This document shows positions 1 through 8,004 of a stretch of 27,250 nucleotides of DNA, piece by piece. The stretch's first letter is position 1, and each line of letters opens with the position of its first letter. The notes beneath the pieces are model-generated. The model ran no database searches. It had not been told where the DNA came from and worked only from the letters and a program-made list of their open reading frames with translations. The position numbers were made by a program, and so were the translations under genes. Where the stretch lies: assembly GCA_009702525.1 (NCBI GenBank), contig WLHW01000007.1:1-27250 (forward strand), given 5' to 3'. Source of the DNA: Actinomycetota bacterium. GTDB taxonomy: Bacteria > Actinomycetota > Actinomycetes > Nanopelagicales > Nanopelagicaceae.

Positions 1-1044
1 ACGCCAAATGTTTATGCAGATTCGATTGAATGGATGTGTCGCAACTTAGAAAATCGCGACAGCGTCATTGTCTCTCTTCACCCGCATAATGATCGCGGTA
101 CGGGTGTTGCAGCAGCTGAGCTTGGTTATCTAGCTGGCGCCGATCGCATCGAAGGAACCTTATTTGGTAACGGCGAGCGTACTGGAAATGTCTGCTTAGT
201 GACTTTAGGAATCAACTTAGTAACGCATGGAATCGATCCACATATTGATTTTTCTAATATCGATGATGTTCGTCGAACTGTTGAATATGCAAACCAACTT
301 CGGGTTCCAGAGCGCCATCCATATGGTGGAGATCTAGTCTTTACTGCATTTTCTGGGTCACACCAAGATGCAATTAAAAAGGGTTTTGATTTAATGGCAA
401 CCGATGCAAAAACTGCCGGCCGTGAAGTTCGTGACCACACATGGGCAGTTCCATATTTACCAATCGATCCGTTAGATATTGGTCGCAGTTATGAAGCCGT
501 TATCCGCGTGAATTCGCAGTCAGGTAAGGGCGGTGTTGCTTATCTGATGAAGAATGAGCATCACTTAGATCTTCCACGTCGTTTGCAGATTGAATTTTCA
601 AAAGTTGTACAAGCAAAAACTGACCAAGAGGGTGGAGAAATCAGCCCGGATGCGTTGTGGTCGGTATTTGAAGATGAGTATCTACCAACACAAAGCGCAC
701 CGTGGGGACGTTTTCGCCTAAAGGGTTTAAGTCAGACTTCTGTTTTAGATGAAGATGTTCACTTAACTGTCTCGATTACCGATCGCGGCGAATTGCATGA
801 GCTTAAAGGCCAAGGTAATGGTCCAATCGCGGCTTTCTGTAATATTTTGCAGAGCTACGGCGTAGACGTCCGTGTCTTAGATTATTACGAGCATGCACTA
901 TCTGCCGGTGGGGATGCATCCGCGGCGGCATATTTAGAGTGTTCAATCAATGGTGAAGTCTTCTGGGGTGTGGGCATTGATCCAAACACCACTACGGCAT
1001 CACTGAAGGCAGTCGTGTCTGCCATCAATCGCGCAATTCGCTAA
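1..1044 (+). CDS. leuA: 2-isopropylmalate synthase, 3' part (5' end outside window)
   Basis: LeuA condenses acetyl-CoA with 2-oxoisovalerate, the first committed step of leucine biosynthesis in the cytoplasm. The reading frame is open from base 1 (TPNVYADSIEWM...), so the start lies upstream; 347 residues are visible. The SLHPHNDRG motif carries the metal-binding HxH, and GYLAGADRIEGTLFGNGERTGN belongs to the catalytic TIM barrel. The last ~110 residues (SVLDEDVHLTVSITDRG... to GGDASAAAYLECSINGE) match the C-terminal regulatory domain that binds leucine in this family, so feedback inhibition is likely. The first ATG in this frame, at base 34, is internal. No leu or ilv neighbour is visible downstream. 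Recognition is secure from the motifs. Confidence 0.96.
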   Translation, partial: TPNVYADSIEWMCRNLENRDSVIVSLHPHNDRGTGVAAAELGYLAGADRIEGTLFGNGERTGNVCLVTLGINLVTHGIDPHIDFSNIDDVRRTVEYANQLRVPERHPYGGDLVFTAFSGSHQDAIKKGFDLMATDAKTAGREVRDHTWAVPYLPIDPLDIGRSYEAVIRVNSQSGKGGVAYLMKNEHHLDLPRRLQIEFSKVVQAKTDQEGGEISPDALWSVFEDEYLPTQSAPWGRFRLKGLSQTSVLDEDVHLTVSITDRGELHELKGQGNGPIAAFCNILQSYGVDVRVLDYYEHALSAGGDASAAAYLECSINGEVFWGVGIDPNTTTASLKAVVSAINRAIR

Positions 1045-1054
1045 CCCAACGCAC

Positions 1055-1060
1055 TACCTT
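1055..1060 (+). promoter_or_regulatory. Putative -10 box for leaderless recO transcript
   Basis: TACCTT lies 7 bases before the recO ATG, and no Shine-Dalgarno sequence is seen in between. Transcription starting about 7 bases after a -10 box would begin at the start codon itself. No convincing -35 is present. Similar spacing recurs at many genes here. Confidence 0.45.
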
Positions 1061-1067
1061 TACCCAT

Positions 1068-1799
1068 ATGAGTTTGTACCGGGACGAGGCTATTGTGCTG
1101 CGCACCCAAAAACTTGGCGAAGCCGATCGAATCATTACGATGCTTACGCGCGATCACGGAAGAATTCGTGGAGTCGCAAAGGGTGTTCGACGCACAATGT
1201 CTAAGTTTGGTGCCCGACTTGAGCCCGGTAGCCATGTCGATGTGCAGCTCTTTGTTGGAAAAACCTTTGACACGATCACACAAGTGGAAGCTGTTATGAA
1301 TTACGGTGAAGCCCTCACTGAGGATTATCAGCGCTGGACAGTTGCTTCAGCGATTCTAGAAGCTGCAGAGCGTTTCAGTCCCAACGAACAAGAGCCGGCT
1401 TTCCAAGAGTTTCAGTTAGTTGTGGGTGCAATGAAGGTCTTATCCGAGAATCGATATGAGCCACTTCTTATTCTGGATGCATTCCTACTTCGTTCATTAG
1501 CCGTGGCTGGGTACGCCCCTTCGATGACGTTATGTTCTCGCTGTGAAAAACCAGGACCACATCGCTACTTTTCACTAGTCGGCGGCGGATCAGTATGTGC
1601 TGACTGTCGGCCATCGGCATGTGCAACACCTGCACCTGAAACGTTGGAGTTGATGGGCGCACTTTTGAGCAGTAATTGGGAAGTTGCATCTGCAAGTGAA
1701 GGAAAATTTCGCCGAGAGGCTAGTGGTTTGATCGCTGCATATTTACAATGGCACTTAGAACGTGGCTTGCGTTCATTGCCAATGGTGGAGCGTGTATGA
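1068..1799 (+). CDS. recO: DNA repair protein RecO
   Basis: RecO loads RecA onto SSB-coated single-stranded DNA with RecR in the RecFOR recombination pathway. The 243-residue protein has the usual length. Its N-terminal OB-fold region begins MSLYRDEAIVLRTQKLGEAD and continues with RGVAKGVRRTMSKFGARLEP, which is typical of RecO. A zinc-binding four-cysteine cluster is present at C156, C159, C177 and C180 (CSRC ... CADC). The ATG at 1068 starts the conserved N-terminus directly. The stop overlaps the uppS start as ATGA, so the two genes are probably translationally coupled. The recO-uppS pair is a common actinobacterial arrangement. Nothing looks truncated. Confidence 0.95.
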   Translation: MSLYRDEAIVLRTQKLGEADRIITMLTRDHGRIRGVAKGVRRTMSKFGARLEPGSHVDVQLFVGKTFDTITQVEAVMNYGEALTEDYQRWTVASAILEAAERFSPNEQEPAFQEFQLVVGAMKVLSENRYEPLLILDAFLLRSLAVAGYAPSMTLCSRCEKPGPHRYFSLVGGGSVCADCRPSACATPAPETLELMGALLSSNWEVASASEGKFRREASGLIAAYLQWHLERGLRSLPMVERV

Positions 1800-2500
1800 C
1801 AATTCATATTCCTAATCACGTAGCAATTGTCATGGATGGCAACGGGCGATGGGCAAAAGCCCGTGGCTTAGCACGTACTGCTGGACACGAAGCAGGGGAG
1901 GCAGCACTTTTTGATGTAGTTGGTGGCGCAATTGAGTACGGCGTTAAAGAGATTAGCGCATATGCATTTTCAACTGAAAATTGGCGTAGATCTCCCGAAG
2001 AAGTTAAATTTTTGATGGGATTTAATCGCGATGTAATAAGACGCAGACGCGATGAGATGAATGAGATGGGTGTGAGAATCCGATGGGTGGGCCGCCCTAA
2101 GCGCTTGTGGAGCAGCGTTATTAATGAGCTAGAGGCTGCCGAAGAGTTAACTAAAAAAAATAAAGTTTTAACGTTGAATATGTGCGTGAACTACGGCGGT
2201 CGCTCAGAGATTGTGGATGCGGCAACCGAGCTTGCCCGCGATGTGAAACGTGGAAAAATTAAGGCGGATGCAATCACTGAAAAGCTATTTGCCACATACT
2301 TAGATGAACCAAAAATGAGCGACGTAGACTTATTTTTACGCTCCTCGGGTGAGCAGCGCACCAGTAATTTTCTACCGTGGCAAAGCGTGTATGCCGAACT
2401 TGTGTTTATGGATGTGCTCTGGCCAGACGTCACGCGTAAAACTTTGTGGAAAGCGATTGAAGAGTATTCATCGCGTGATCGACGTTTCGGTAAGGCTTAA
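1796..2500 (+). CDS. uppS: Isoprenyl transferase (polyprenyl diphosphate synthase, UppS type)
   Basis: This cis-prenyltransferase extends farnesyl diphosphate with isopentenyl diphosphate to make the C50/C55 lipid carrier for peptidoglycan and other envelope glycans. Family motifs appear in order: HVAIVMDGNGRWA with catalytic Asp14, the RTAGHEAGE segment, YAFSTENWRRSPEE, LNMCVNYGGR, and DLFLRSSGEQRTSNFLPWQ near the C-terminus. I chose the ATG at 1796 (234 aa), which overlaps the recO stop as ATGA, over an in-frame ATG at 1748 that would add 16 unconserved residues inside recO. In mycobacteria the recO-linked homologue is a decaprenyl diphosphate synthase; chain length cannot be read from the sequence here. 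The stop overlaps the stop of the convergent ZIP gene by 4 bases. Confidence 0.94.
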   Translation: MTIHIPNHVAIVMDGNGRWAKARGLARTAGHEAGEAALFDVVGGAIEYGVKEISAYAFSTENWRRSPEEVKFLMGFNRDVIRRRRDEMNEMGVRIRWVGRPKRLWSSVINELEAAEELTKKNKVLTLNMCVNYGGRSEIVDAATELARDVKRGKIKADAITEKLFATYLDEPKMSDVDLFLRSSGEQRTSNFLPWQSVYAELVFMDVLWPDVTRKTLWKAIEEYSSRDRRFGKA

Positions 2501-3231
2501 GAAAAAGCTACGACCGCCCACATCGTCAATACTCCGATTCCAGTCATTACTAGCGTCCAACGTGATTCATGGCGCGAATGAGCTTCAGGCAGAATATGTG
2601 AAGTGGCTATATAGATAACAAAGCCAGAGAAGAGCGCTAAATAGAGTGCAAGGTATTTGTCATTGAGCGCTAAGTACGTTCCTATAGTTGCGCCACCAAT
2701 TCGTGCAACTGCATCTACCGCGAGTAAATACTTACTAGATTTAGTCCAGTGTCCACCTTTTACTAACATGGAGACGGTATTAAGACCATCGCTAAAAGCG
2801 TGGACTACAACGGCCAAGAAAACTGCAATACCTAAAGATGTGCTAACTCTGAATGCAACACCTAGGCCAACGCCATCGAGGAAGACATGTCCACCCATGG
2901 CAAGGGCTCCAAGAGTTCCAGAGATTGAATGGTGATCATGCTCGTGACCGTAATCTGAATCCACAGGTTCGTGAGAACCGAAACTTCTTTCAAGAATATG
3001 TAAAAGCAAAAATCCACCAAGTATCGCGATTGACACTACTGGTACGCCGCCAACGATGTCCTTATTCATATCAAAGACTTCTGGCAGTAAATCAAAACCA
3101 ACGAGACCTAAAAGTAGGCCAGCTGAAAGTCCAAGTACTAAATGGAAACGATCCCGCGATCTAAATGCCAAGACTCCACCGGCAGTAGTAGCCATCACGG
3201 TAAAGAATGCAAAAAGGATGGCTAGATTCAT
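2497..3231 (-). CDS. ZIP family divalent metal transporter
   Basis: This is a membrane protein of 244 residues with about eight hydrophobic segments and ZIP signatures. HVFLDGVGLG (H115, D119) and HAFSDGLNT (H144, D148) correspond to the paired metal-binding helices 4 and 5, where classical members have HNxxDG and HxxPE. DLLPEVFD lies in helix 2. A His/Asp-rich cytoplasmic-type loop (residues ~87-101, HEHDHH) sits before helix 4, as in zinc or iron importers of the family. The metal cannot be assigned: zinc, iron or manganese are all possible. Replacement of the usual Pro-Glu by Ser-Asp in the second motif is a small departure. The gene is divergent from the ABM-like gene across 32 bases and probably leaderless. 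Confidence 0.86.
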   Translation of the reverse strand: MNLAILFAFFTVMATTAGGVLAFRSRDRFHLVLGLSAGLLLGLVGFDLLPEVFDMNKDIVGGVPVVSIAILGGFLLLHILERSFGSHEPVDSDYGHEHDHHSISGTLGALAMGGHVFLDGVGLGVAFRVSTSLGIAVFLAVVVHAFSDGLNTVSMLVKGGHWTKSSKYLLAVDAVARIGGATIGTYLALNDKYLALYLALFSGFVIYIATSHILPEAHSRHESRWTLVMTGIGVLTMWAVVAFS

Positions 3232-3237
3232 AGTTTT

Positions 3238-3243
3238 AGAATA
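3238..3243 (-). promoter_or_regulatory. Putative -10 box for the ZIP transporter gene
   Basis: On the minus strand TATTCT lies 6 bases before the ATG, fitting a leaderless transcript. No clear -35 is seen. It lies back-to-back with the -10 of the divergent gene within a 32-base gap. Confidence 0.45.
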
Positions 3244-3250
3244 TCGCGAT

Positions 3251-3256
3251 TAGGCT
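3251..3256 (+). promoter_or_regulatory. Putative -10 box for the ABM-like gene
   Basis: TAGGCT lies 7 bases before the ATG at 3264, fitting a leaderless transcript. TTCATA at 3227-3232, 18 bases upstream, matches TTGACA at four of six positions and could be the -35; it overlaps the ZIP start codon. Confidence 0.5.
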
Positions 3257-3263
3257 AAGGCCC

Positions 3264-3548
3264 ATGATCGCAATCGCTCGCTTTAACGTCCGCTTAGCCG
3301 ATGCCAGCCAATTTCACCGAGATCTTCTCAGCGCGCACGATGCATTTTCGCTCTGTGCTGGCTATCTCAACGGGTACATCGGCCAGAATCTTGATGAGAC
3401 CACGTTGTGGACGTTGACAACCGTATGGGAAAACGTCGGCTCCTATCGACGCGCTTTGAGCAATAACCAGGTCAAAATGGTGGCGATTCCACTCTTAGCC
3501 ACGGCAATTGATGAGCCTGGTGCATATGAACGCCCTGATACCGAGTAA
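3264..3548 (+). CDS. Antibiotic biosynthesis monooxygenase (ABM)-like small protein
   Basis: A 94-residue protein with the pattern of a dimeric alpha/beta-barrel ABM-type domain: an initial strand (MIAIARFNV), a helix (ASQFHRDLLSAHDAFSLC), then the strands and helix around LWTLTTVWENVGSYRRALS. Small proteins of this type, sharing the WENVGSYRRALS and AIDEPGAYE segments, are often found just before glyS in Actinobacteria, so the position supports the call. The family includes heme-degrading and quinone-forming monooxygenases, but many members have no proven reaction, and no catalytic residue can be named here. It is probably soluble. The start is supported by the -10 box 7 bases upstream. Confidence 0.72.
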   Translation: MIAIARFNVRLADASQFHRDLLSAHDAFSLCAGYLNGYIGQNLDETTLWTLTTVWENVGSYRRALSNNQVKMVAIPLLATAIDEPGAYERPDTE

Positions 3549-3601
3549 AATTGGCATCACGAAGGTAACACCAGTTGCTTTTCGCCGACAGCCAGCCGGA
3601 T

Positions 3602-3605
3602 GGAG
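3602..3605 (+). promoter_or_regulatory. Ribosome binding site that favours the GTG start of glyS
   Basis: GGAG sits 6 bases before GTG 3612. It overlaps the alternative ATG at 3600 and so could not serve that codon. This argues for the GTG start. Confidence 0.6.
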
Positions 3606-3611
3606 ATTATT

Positions 3612-4991
3612 GTGGCAACGGATCGTTTAGAAAATATCGTAGGTCTTGCAAAGCGACGTGGGTTTGTTTACCCGTCATCAGAAATCTATGGAGGACTTCG
3701 AGCATCGTGGGATTACGGCCCATTGGGTGTTGAGTTAAAAAACAATGTTAAGCGCCAATGGTGGAAATCTATGGTCATGGGCCGCGAGGATGTCGTCGGT
3801 CTGGATTCATGTGTAATTTTATCTAAAGAGGTGTGGGAAGCATCGGGTCACGTAGCAACTTTTAGTGATCCACTCACTGAGTGCACTGCATGTCACAAGC
3901 GCTATCGCGCTGATCATTTAATGGAAGCTTTCGAAGCTAAGCACAAAAAAGAGGCGACATCGCTAACTGAAATAAATTGTCCAGCTTGTGGCAACAAGGG
4001 TCAGTTCACTGAGCCAAAACAATTTAGCGGAATGTTAAAAACATACCTTGGACCAGTCGAAGATGAATCTGGTCTTGCTTACTTGCGTCCAGAGACCGCG
4101 CAGGGAATATTTATTAACTTTGATCAAGTCATGACTACATCACGTAAAAAACCACCATTTGGAATTGGTCAGATTGGAAAATCTTTCCGTAATGAGATTA
4201 CGCCTGGAAACTTTATTTTCCGTACGCGTGAGTTTGAGCAGATGGAGATGGAATTTTTTGTAGTACCAGGTACCGATGAAGAATGGCATCAATATTGGAT
4301 AGATACGCGTATGGCTTGGTATGTAGATCTTGGAATTAATCCAGAGCGTCTGCGCCTCTTTGATCATCCACAAGAGAAGTTATCGCACTATTCAAAGCGC
4401 ACTGCAGATATTGAGTACAAGTTTGAGTTTGCTGGCACTGAATGGGGAGAGTTAGAGGGCATCGCTAATCGCACAGATTTCGACTTAAAAGCCCACTCGG
4501 CCGCCTCCGGCAAGGACTTGTCTTACTTTGATCAAGAAAAGGGAGAGCGTTGGACTCCGTATGTTATTGAACCTGCAGCAGGTGTTGACCGTTGCACACT
4601 CACGTTCTTAATGGATGCATTTACTGAAGATGAAGCTCCAAATAGCAAAGGCGAGATGGAAAAACGGGCAGTCCTCAAGCTCGATCATCGCTTAGCTCCT
4701 ATTAAGGCAGCAGTTCTACCGCTATCTAGAAATGCCGATCTATCGCCTAAGGCACGAGATCTTGCCGCACAACTGCGCAAGAACTGGAGCATTGATTTTG
4801 ATGATGCCGGTGCAATCGGTCGTCGATATCGTCGTCAAGATGAAATTGGAACCCCATACTGCATCACTATCGACTTTGAGACTTTAGACGATAATGCAGT
4901 AACAATTCGCGATCGTGACACGATGGCGCAAGAACGCATCGGCCTTGATCAGGTTGAAGCCTGGCTAGCACCACGACTACTAGGTTGCTAA
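3612..4991 (+). CDS. glyS: Glycine--tRNA ligase (alpha2 type)
   Basis: This class II synthetase charges tRNA-Gly. It is the single-chain dimeric type of Actinobacteria and eukaryotes, not the alpha2beta2 bacterial type. It begins MATDRLENIVGLAKRRGF, then shows SSEIYGGLRASWDYGPLGVELK, the cysteine pairs CTACHKRY and CPACGNKG, LRPETAQGIFINF, the motif-2 region FRNEITPGNFIFRTREFEQMEMEFF, and motif-3-like EPAAGVDRC. A C-terminal anticodon-binding domain follows (KAAVLPLSRNADLS...). I prefer GTG 3612 (459 aa) to ATG 3600 because GGAG lies 6 bases upstream; the difference is four residues. The stop overlaps the start of dusB by 7 bases. It probably heads the run through dnaG. Confidence 0.95.
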   Translation: MATDRLENIVGLAKRRGFVYPSSEIYGGLRASWDYGPLGVELKNNVKRQWWKSMVMGREDVVGLDSCVILSKEVWEASGHVATFSDPLTECTACHKRYRADHLMEAFEAKHKKEATSLTEINCPACGNKGQFTEPKQFSGMLKTYLGPVEDESGLAYLRPETAQGIFINFDQVMTTSRKKPPFGIGQIGKSFRNEITPGNFIFRTREFEQMEMEFFVVPGTDEEWHQYWIDTRMAWYVDLGINPERLRLFDHPQEKLSHYSKRTADIEYKFEFAGTEWGELEGIANRTDFDLKAHSAASGKDLSYFDQEKGERWTPYVIEPAAGVDRCTLTFLMDAFTEDEAPNSKGEMEKRAVLKLDHRLAPIKAAVLPLSRNADLSPKARDLAAQLRKNWSIDFDDAGAIGRRYRRQDEIGTPYCITIDFETLDDNAVTIRDRDTMAQERIGLDQVEAWLAPRLLGC

Positions 4992-6127
4992 AACCACTTT
5001 TACTTCCATTAGCAAGCGGTGATCACTTTGTTGATCCACCGGTTGTTCTTGCTCCTATGGCCGGAATAACCAATGCGCCATTTCGTACATTATGTCGCGA
5101 ACAAGGTGCTGGACTATTTGTCTCTGAGATGGTTACTGCTCGAGCATTGATCGAACGCCGCCCCGAAACGTTGCGCATGATTGTTCCAGGTAAAGATGAA
5201 TGGCCACGTTCTGTACAGTTATATAGCGTTGATCCAACAACCATGCGTGCAGCTGTAACCATGTTGGGAAAAGAAAATCTTGCCGACCACATTGATATGA
5301 ACTTTGGTTGTCCTGTACCAAAAGTTACTCGCAAAGGGGGAGGCGCTGCGCTTCCATATAAGCGACGATTATTTTCTAGCATTGTGCAAGCAGCTGTTGA
5401 AGCGGCTAAACCTTTTGGAATTCCAGTTACAGTTAAAATGCGCATTGGTATTGATAGTGATCACCACACATATTTAGAGGCAGCTAAGTCAGCAGCTGAC
5501 CTAGGAGTCTCATGGGTTGCACTCCACGCACGCACTGCGGCGCAAATGTATGAGGGCAAAGCCGATTGGTCGGCAATCGCGGCTTTGGTGGAGCACTTAA
5601 AGCCAACTGGGGTGCCGGTTTTGGGCAATGGCGATATCTGGTCTGGTCACGATGCCGTCCGAATGGTTGAAGAAACCGGTTGTGCCGGAGTCGTAGTGGG
5701 ACGAGGTTGTTTAGGACGTCCATGGCTATTTGCCGATTTAGTTGCAGCCCTTACCGGAAATGAAAAAGAGTTGACGCCTGATTTACATCAGGTACGAGAA
5801 GTAATGTTTCGCCATGCACATTTGATTGTTGAATATTTAGAGTCTGAAGATCGTGGCATGCGGGATATGCGAAAGCACATGGCCTGGTATTTAAAGGGCT
5901 TTCGCGTAGCGCGAGAAATTCGACATGACTTAGGCATGGTTTCTTCGTTGGATGAGATGCGAGGGTTATTAGATTTACTCGAGGACCAACCGTATCCAGT
6001 TGAAGTTGGTGAAAAACCTCGTGGGCGTACAAGTCATGGTAGACCGCCCACATTGCCAGATGGTTGGCTCAATGATCCAGATGAGTTAGTTCATGTTGAA
6101 CTAGAAGATGCATTTTCAGGGGGATAG
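4985..6127 (+). CDS. dusB: tRNA-dihydrouridine synthase DusB
   Basis: An FMN enzyme that reduces uridine to dihydrouridine in the D-loop of tRNAs. The TIM barrel starts with VVLAPMAGITNAPFR, and the catalytic cysteine is C109 in DMNFGCPVPKVTRKGGGAAL. FMN-phosphate contacts are expected around VLGNGDIWSG and GVVVGRGCLGRPWLF. The C-terminal helical domain (REVMFRHAHLIVEYLE... MRKHMAWYLKGF) is typical of DusB, and the protein has 380 residues. The start is TTG, overlapping the end of glyS by 7 bases. No in-frame ATG or GTG occurs before the conserved APMAG segment, so TTG is the only reasonable choice here. It abuts the next gene with no gap. Confidence 0.93.
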   Translation: MLKPLLLPLASGDHFVDPPVVLAPMAGITNAPFRTLCREQGAGLFVSEMVTARALIERRPETLRMIVPGKDEWPRSVQLYSVDPTTMRAAVTMLGKENLADHIDMNFGCPVPKVTRKGGGAALPYKRRLFSSIVQAAVEAAKPFGIPVTVKMRIGIDSDHHTYLEAAKSAADLGVSWVALHARTAAQMYEGKADWSAIAALVEHLKPTGVPVLGNGDIWSGHDAVRMVEETGCAGVVVGRGCLGRPWLFADLVAALTGNEKELTPDLHQVREVMFRHAHLIVEYLESEDRGMRDMRKHMAWYLKGFRVAREIRHDLGMVSSLDEMRGLLDLLEDQPYPVEVGEKPRGRTSHGRPPTLPDGWLNDPDELVHVELEDAFSGG

Positions 6128-6781
6128 ATGTTTTTATTTCGCTGGATTCGTCGAACTCTCACGCTGATTATTATTGTTGCTTTAGTCGCACCTGGATATG
6201 CAGTGTCTCAAGTGTGGCGCGCAGCTAAAAATCCAGTCGTGCGCCACGCAGATGTGATTGTTGTTCTTGGAACTGCACAGTTAAATGGCAGACCAGGTGA
6301 AGCGCTAGAAGCTCGCTTAGTTGAGGCAAAGCGGATCTTTGAATTAGGTCTAGCGCCAAAAATCATCACGGTTGGTGCTGGTGCTCCTGGTGACCGCACA
6401 ACTGAGGCAGCTTCGGGAAAATATTGGTTACGAACTCATGGAGTACCGGCAAAAAAGATTACTGCGATTGAAGTAGGTCGGGATACACTAGTAAGTACTA
6501 AGGCTTATGCAGCACTCATGAAAAAACGAATGGTCAGTGATGTAATAATCGTTACCGATCCTTTTCATTGCAAGCGCGCCATGACAATGGCGAATGATCA
6601 AGGAATTATTAGTACATGTTCGCCAGTTAAGAGTGGGCCTAATACGATTTCTAACTCTGGTTACAGGTACTTATTGCGAGAGGCTGGCGCTTATTTAGTG
6701 TATATAACCGTAGGCCGGCGTGGGGTTCAGGTCAGTGATCATTTACCGGGCGCCGATATTCTCACTAAGGTTGTGCCGTGA
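6128..6781 (+). CDS. DUF218 (YdcF/SanA-like) membrane-anchored protein
   Basis: The 217-residue protein begins with an N-terminal hydrophobic anchor (residues ~10-28, LTLIIIVALVAPGYAVSQVW). A DUF218 domain follows: ADVIVVLGTAQLNGRPGEALEARL, then ELGLAPKIITVGAGA, and DVIIVTDPFHCKRAMTMA. Relatives such as SanA and YdcF are envelope-associated and bind nucleotide-like ligands in some studies, but no reaction is settled. The soluble domain probably faces outward. The start ATG follows the dusB stop directly, with GGGGA just before it. The stop overlaps the dgt start as GTGA. The family call is good; the function is unknown. Confidence 0.85.
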   Translation: MFLFRWIRRTLTLIIIVALVAPGYAVSQVWRAAKNPVVRHADVIVVLGTAQLNGRPGEALEARLVEAKRIFELGLAPKIITVGAGAPGDRTTEAASGKYWLRTHGVPAKKITAIEVGRDTLVSTKAYAALMKKRMVSDVIIVTDPFHCKRAMTMANDQGIISTCSPVKSGPNTISNSGYRYLLREAGAYLVYITVGRRGVQVSDHLPGADILTKVVP

Positions 6782-7995
6782 CCTATAGCCAATTCGATCA
6801 AGAGAGATTCTTGGACGAGCCAGCAAAACGTGTTGGACGTACAGAGTTTATGCGCGATCGAGCACGGGTAATTCACTCAGCAGCCTTACGTCGATTGGCG
6901 GCTAAGACCCAAGTTGCAGTTCCTTGGGAGAATGATTTCCAACGCACTCGTCTCTCACATTCTTTAGAATGCGCTCAAATTGGTAGAGAGTTGGGCGAAT
7001 CTTTAGGAGCTGATCCTGACTTACAGGATACTGCTTGCTTAGCTCATGACTTAGGCCACCCTCCTTTTGGTCACAATGGGGAAGAAGCACTTGCTGAGAT
7101 TGCTAAAGATTACGGTGGCTTTGAGGGAAATGCGCAAAGCTTTAGATTGCTCGTGCGACTTGAAGCTAAAACCGTCGATACCAACGGAAAAAGTGTTGGA
7201 CTTAATTTAACTCGAGCATCTTTAGATGGTGCAACAAAGTATCCCTGGGCGCGCACACAGAATCCACGCAAATTCGGCGTCTATGACGATGACGTAGAAA
7301 TCTTTAATTGGATGCGCGAAGGCGCACCAAAAGATAGGAAATGTATTGAAGCCCAGATCATGGATTGGTCGGATGATTGCGCTTACTCTGTTCATGATCT
7401 AGAGGATGCGATATTCGTTGGGCAAATCTCAGTTAAGAATTTTGAGAAGGACTTTGCTGAAATCTATCGCGTGATGACCAATGATTACGCAAGTGATGCT
7501 AGTGAAGCCGAAGCCGAAGATGCGCATAAGCGGCTTTCGCAACTTTCAGCATGGCCACATTATTTCGATGGCACGCATAGATCCCTGGCTCGATTAAAGG
7601 ATTCTACGAGCCAGTTAATTGGGCGATTTGTTTTGGCAGCAGAGCTTGAGACTAGAAAGGTTCATGGCGATGGCCCGCTTTCTCGTTATAGTGCAAATCT
7701 TGAGATCCCTCGCGAGCAGTTGATCGAAGTTGATTTCTTAAAAGCGATTGCTGGACACTACTTAATTAACGCAGCGCATTCCCAAGATCGATATGCCAAG
7801 CAGCAAATTATCATTGCCGAACTTGTAGACATGCTCCGCTCGTGTGCACCGCGTGAATTGGATTCGATTTTTCTCAAAGCCTGGGATGAGGCTGCCGATG
7901 AAAGCGCACGGATGCGCGTCGTCATTGACCAAGTTGCAGCCCTTACAGACCCTGGCGCTTACGCCTTGCATGCTCGCTTGAGCCCATCTCGATAA
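6778..7995 (+). CDS. dgt: Deoxyguanosinetriphosphate triphosphohydrolase-like protein
   Basis: An HD-domain enzyme predicted to split dNTPs into deoxynucleoside and triphosphate, helping control dNTP pools. The metal-binding HD residues are H61 in RTRLSHSLECAQIG, H90-D91 in CLAHDLGHPPFGHNG, and a later Asp in MDWSDDCAYSVHDLEDA. The segment RVIHSAALRRLAAKTQV near the N-terminus is also characteristic. Length (405 aa) suits the actinobacterial dGTPase-like group placed before dnaG. The GTG start overlaps the previous stop as GTGA, implying coupled translation. Substrate preference cannot be read from the sequence; members range from dGTP-specific to general dNTPases. Confidence 0.93.
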   Translation: MTYSQFDQERFLDEPAKRVGRTEFMRDRARVIHSAALRRLAAKTQVAVPWENDFQRTRLSHSLECAQIGRELGESLGADPDLQDTACLAHDLGHPPFGHNGEEALAEIAKDYGGFEGNAQSFRLLVRLEAKTVDTNGKSVGLNLTRASLDGATKYPWARTQNPRKFGVYDDDVEIFNWMREGAPKDRKCIEAQIMDWSDDCAYSVHDLEDAIFVGQISVKNFEKDFAEIYRVMTNDYASDASEAEAEDAHKRLSQLSAWPHYFDGTHRSLARLKDSTSQLIGRFVLAAELETRKVHGDGPLSRYSANLEIPREQLIEVDFLKAIAGHYLINAAHSQDRYAKQQIIIAELVDMLRSCAPRELDSIFLKAWDEAADESARMRVVIDQVAALTDPGAYALHARLSPSR

Positions 7996-7998
7996 GGT
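7993..7998 (+). promoter_or_regulatory. Possible -10 box for dnaG
   Basis: TAAGGT overlaps the dgt stop codon and lies 6 bases before the dnaG ATG, fitting an internal leaderless promoter. The AAGG inside it could instead act as a ribosome binding site, so the call is tentative. Confidence 0.3.
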
Positions 7999-8004
7999 TA
8001 GGTT

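Noticed and set aside
2153..2160. A run of eight A in uppS (another at 16141-16148 in the alpha-galactosidase gene) as programmed slippage sites
   Set aside because: Both genes read through in frame with full conserved motifs on each side, so no frameshift is needed.
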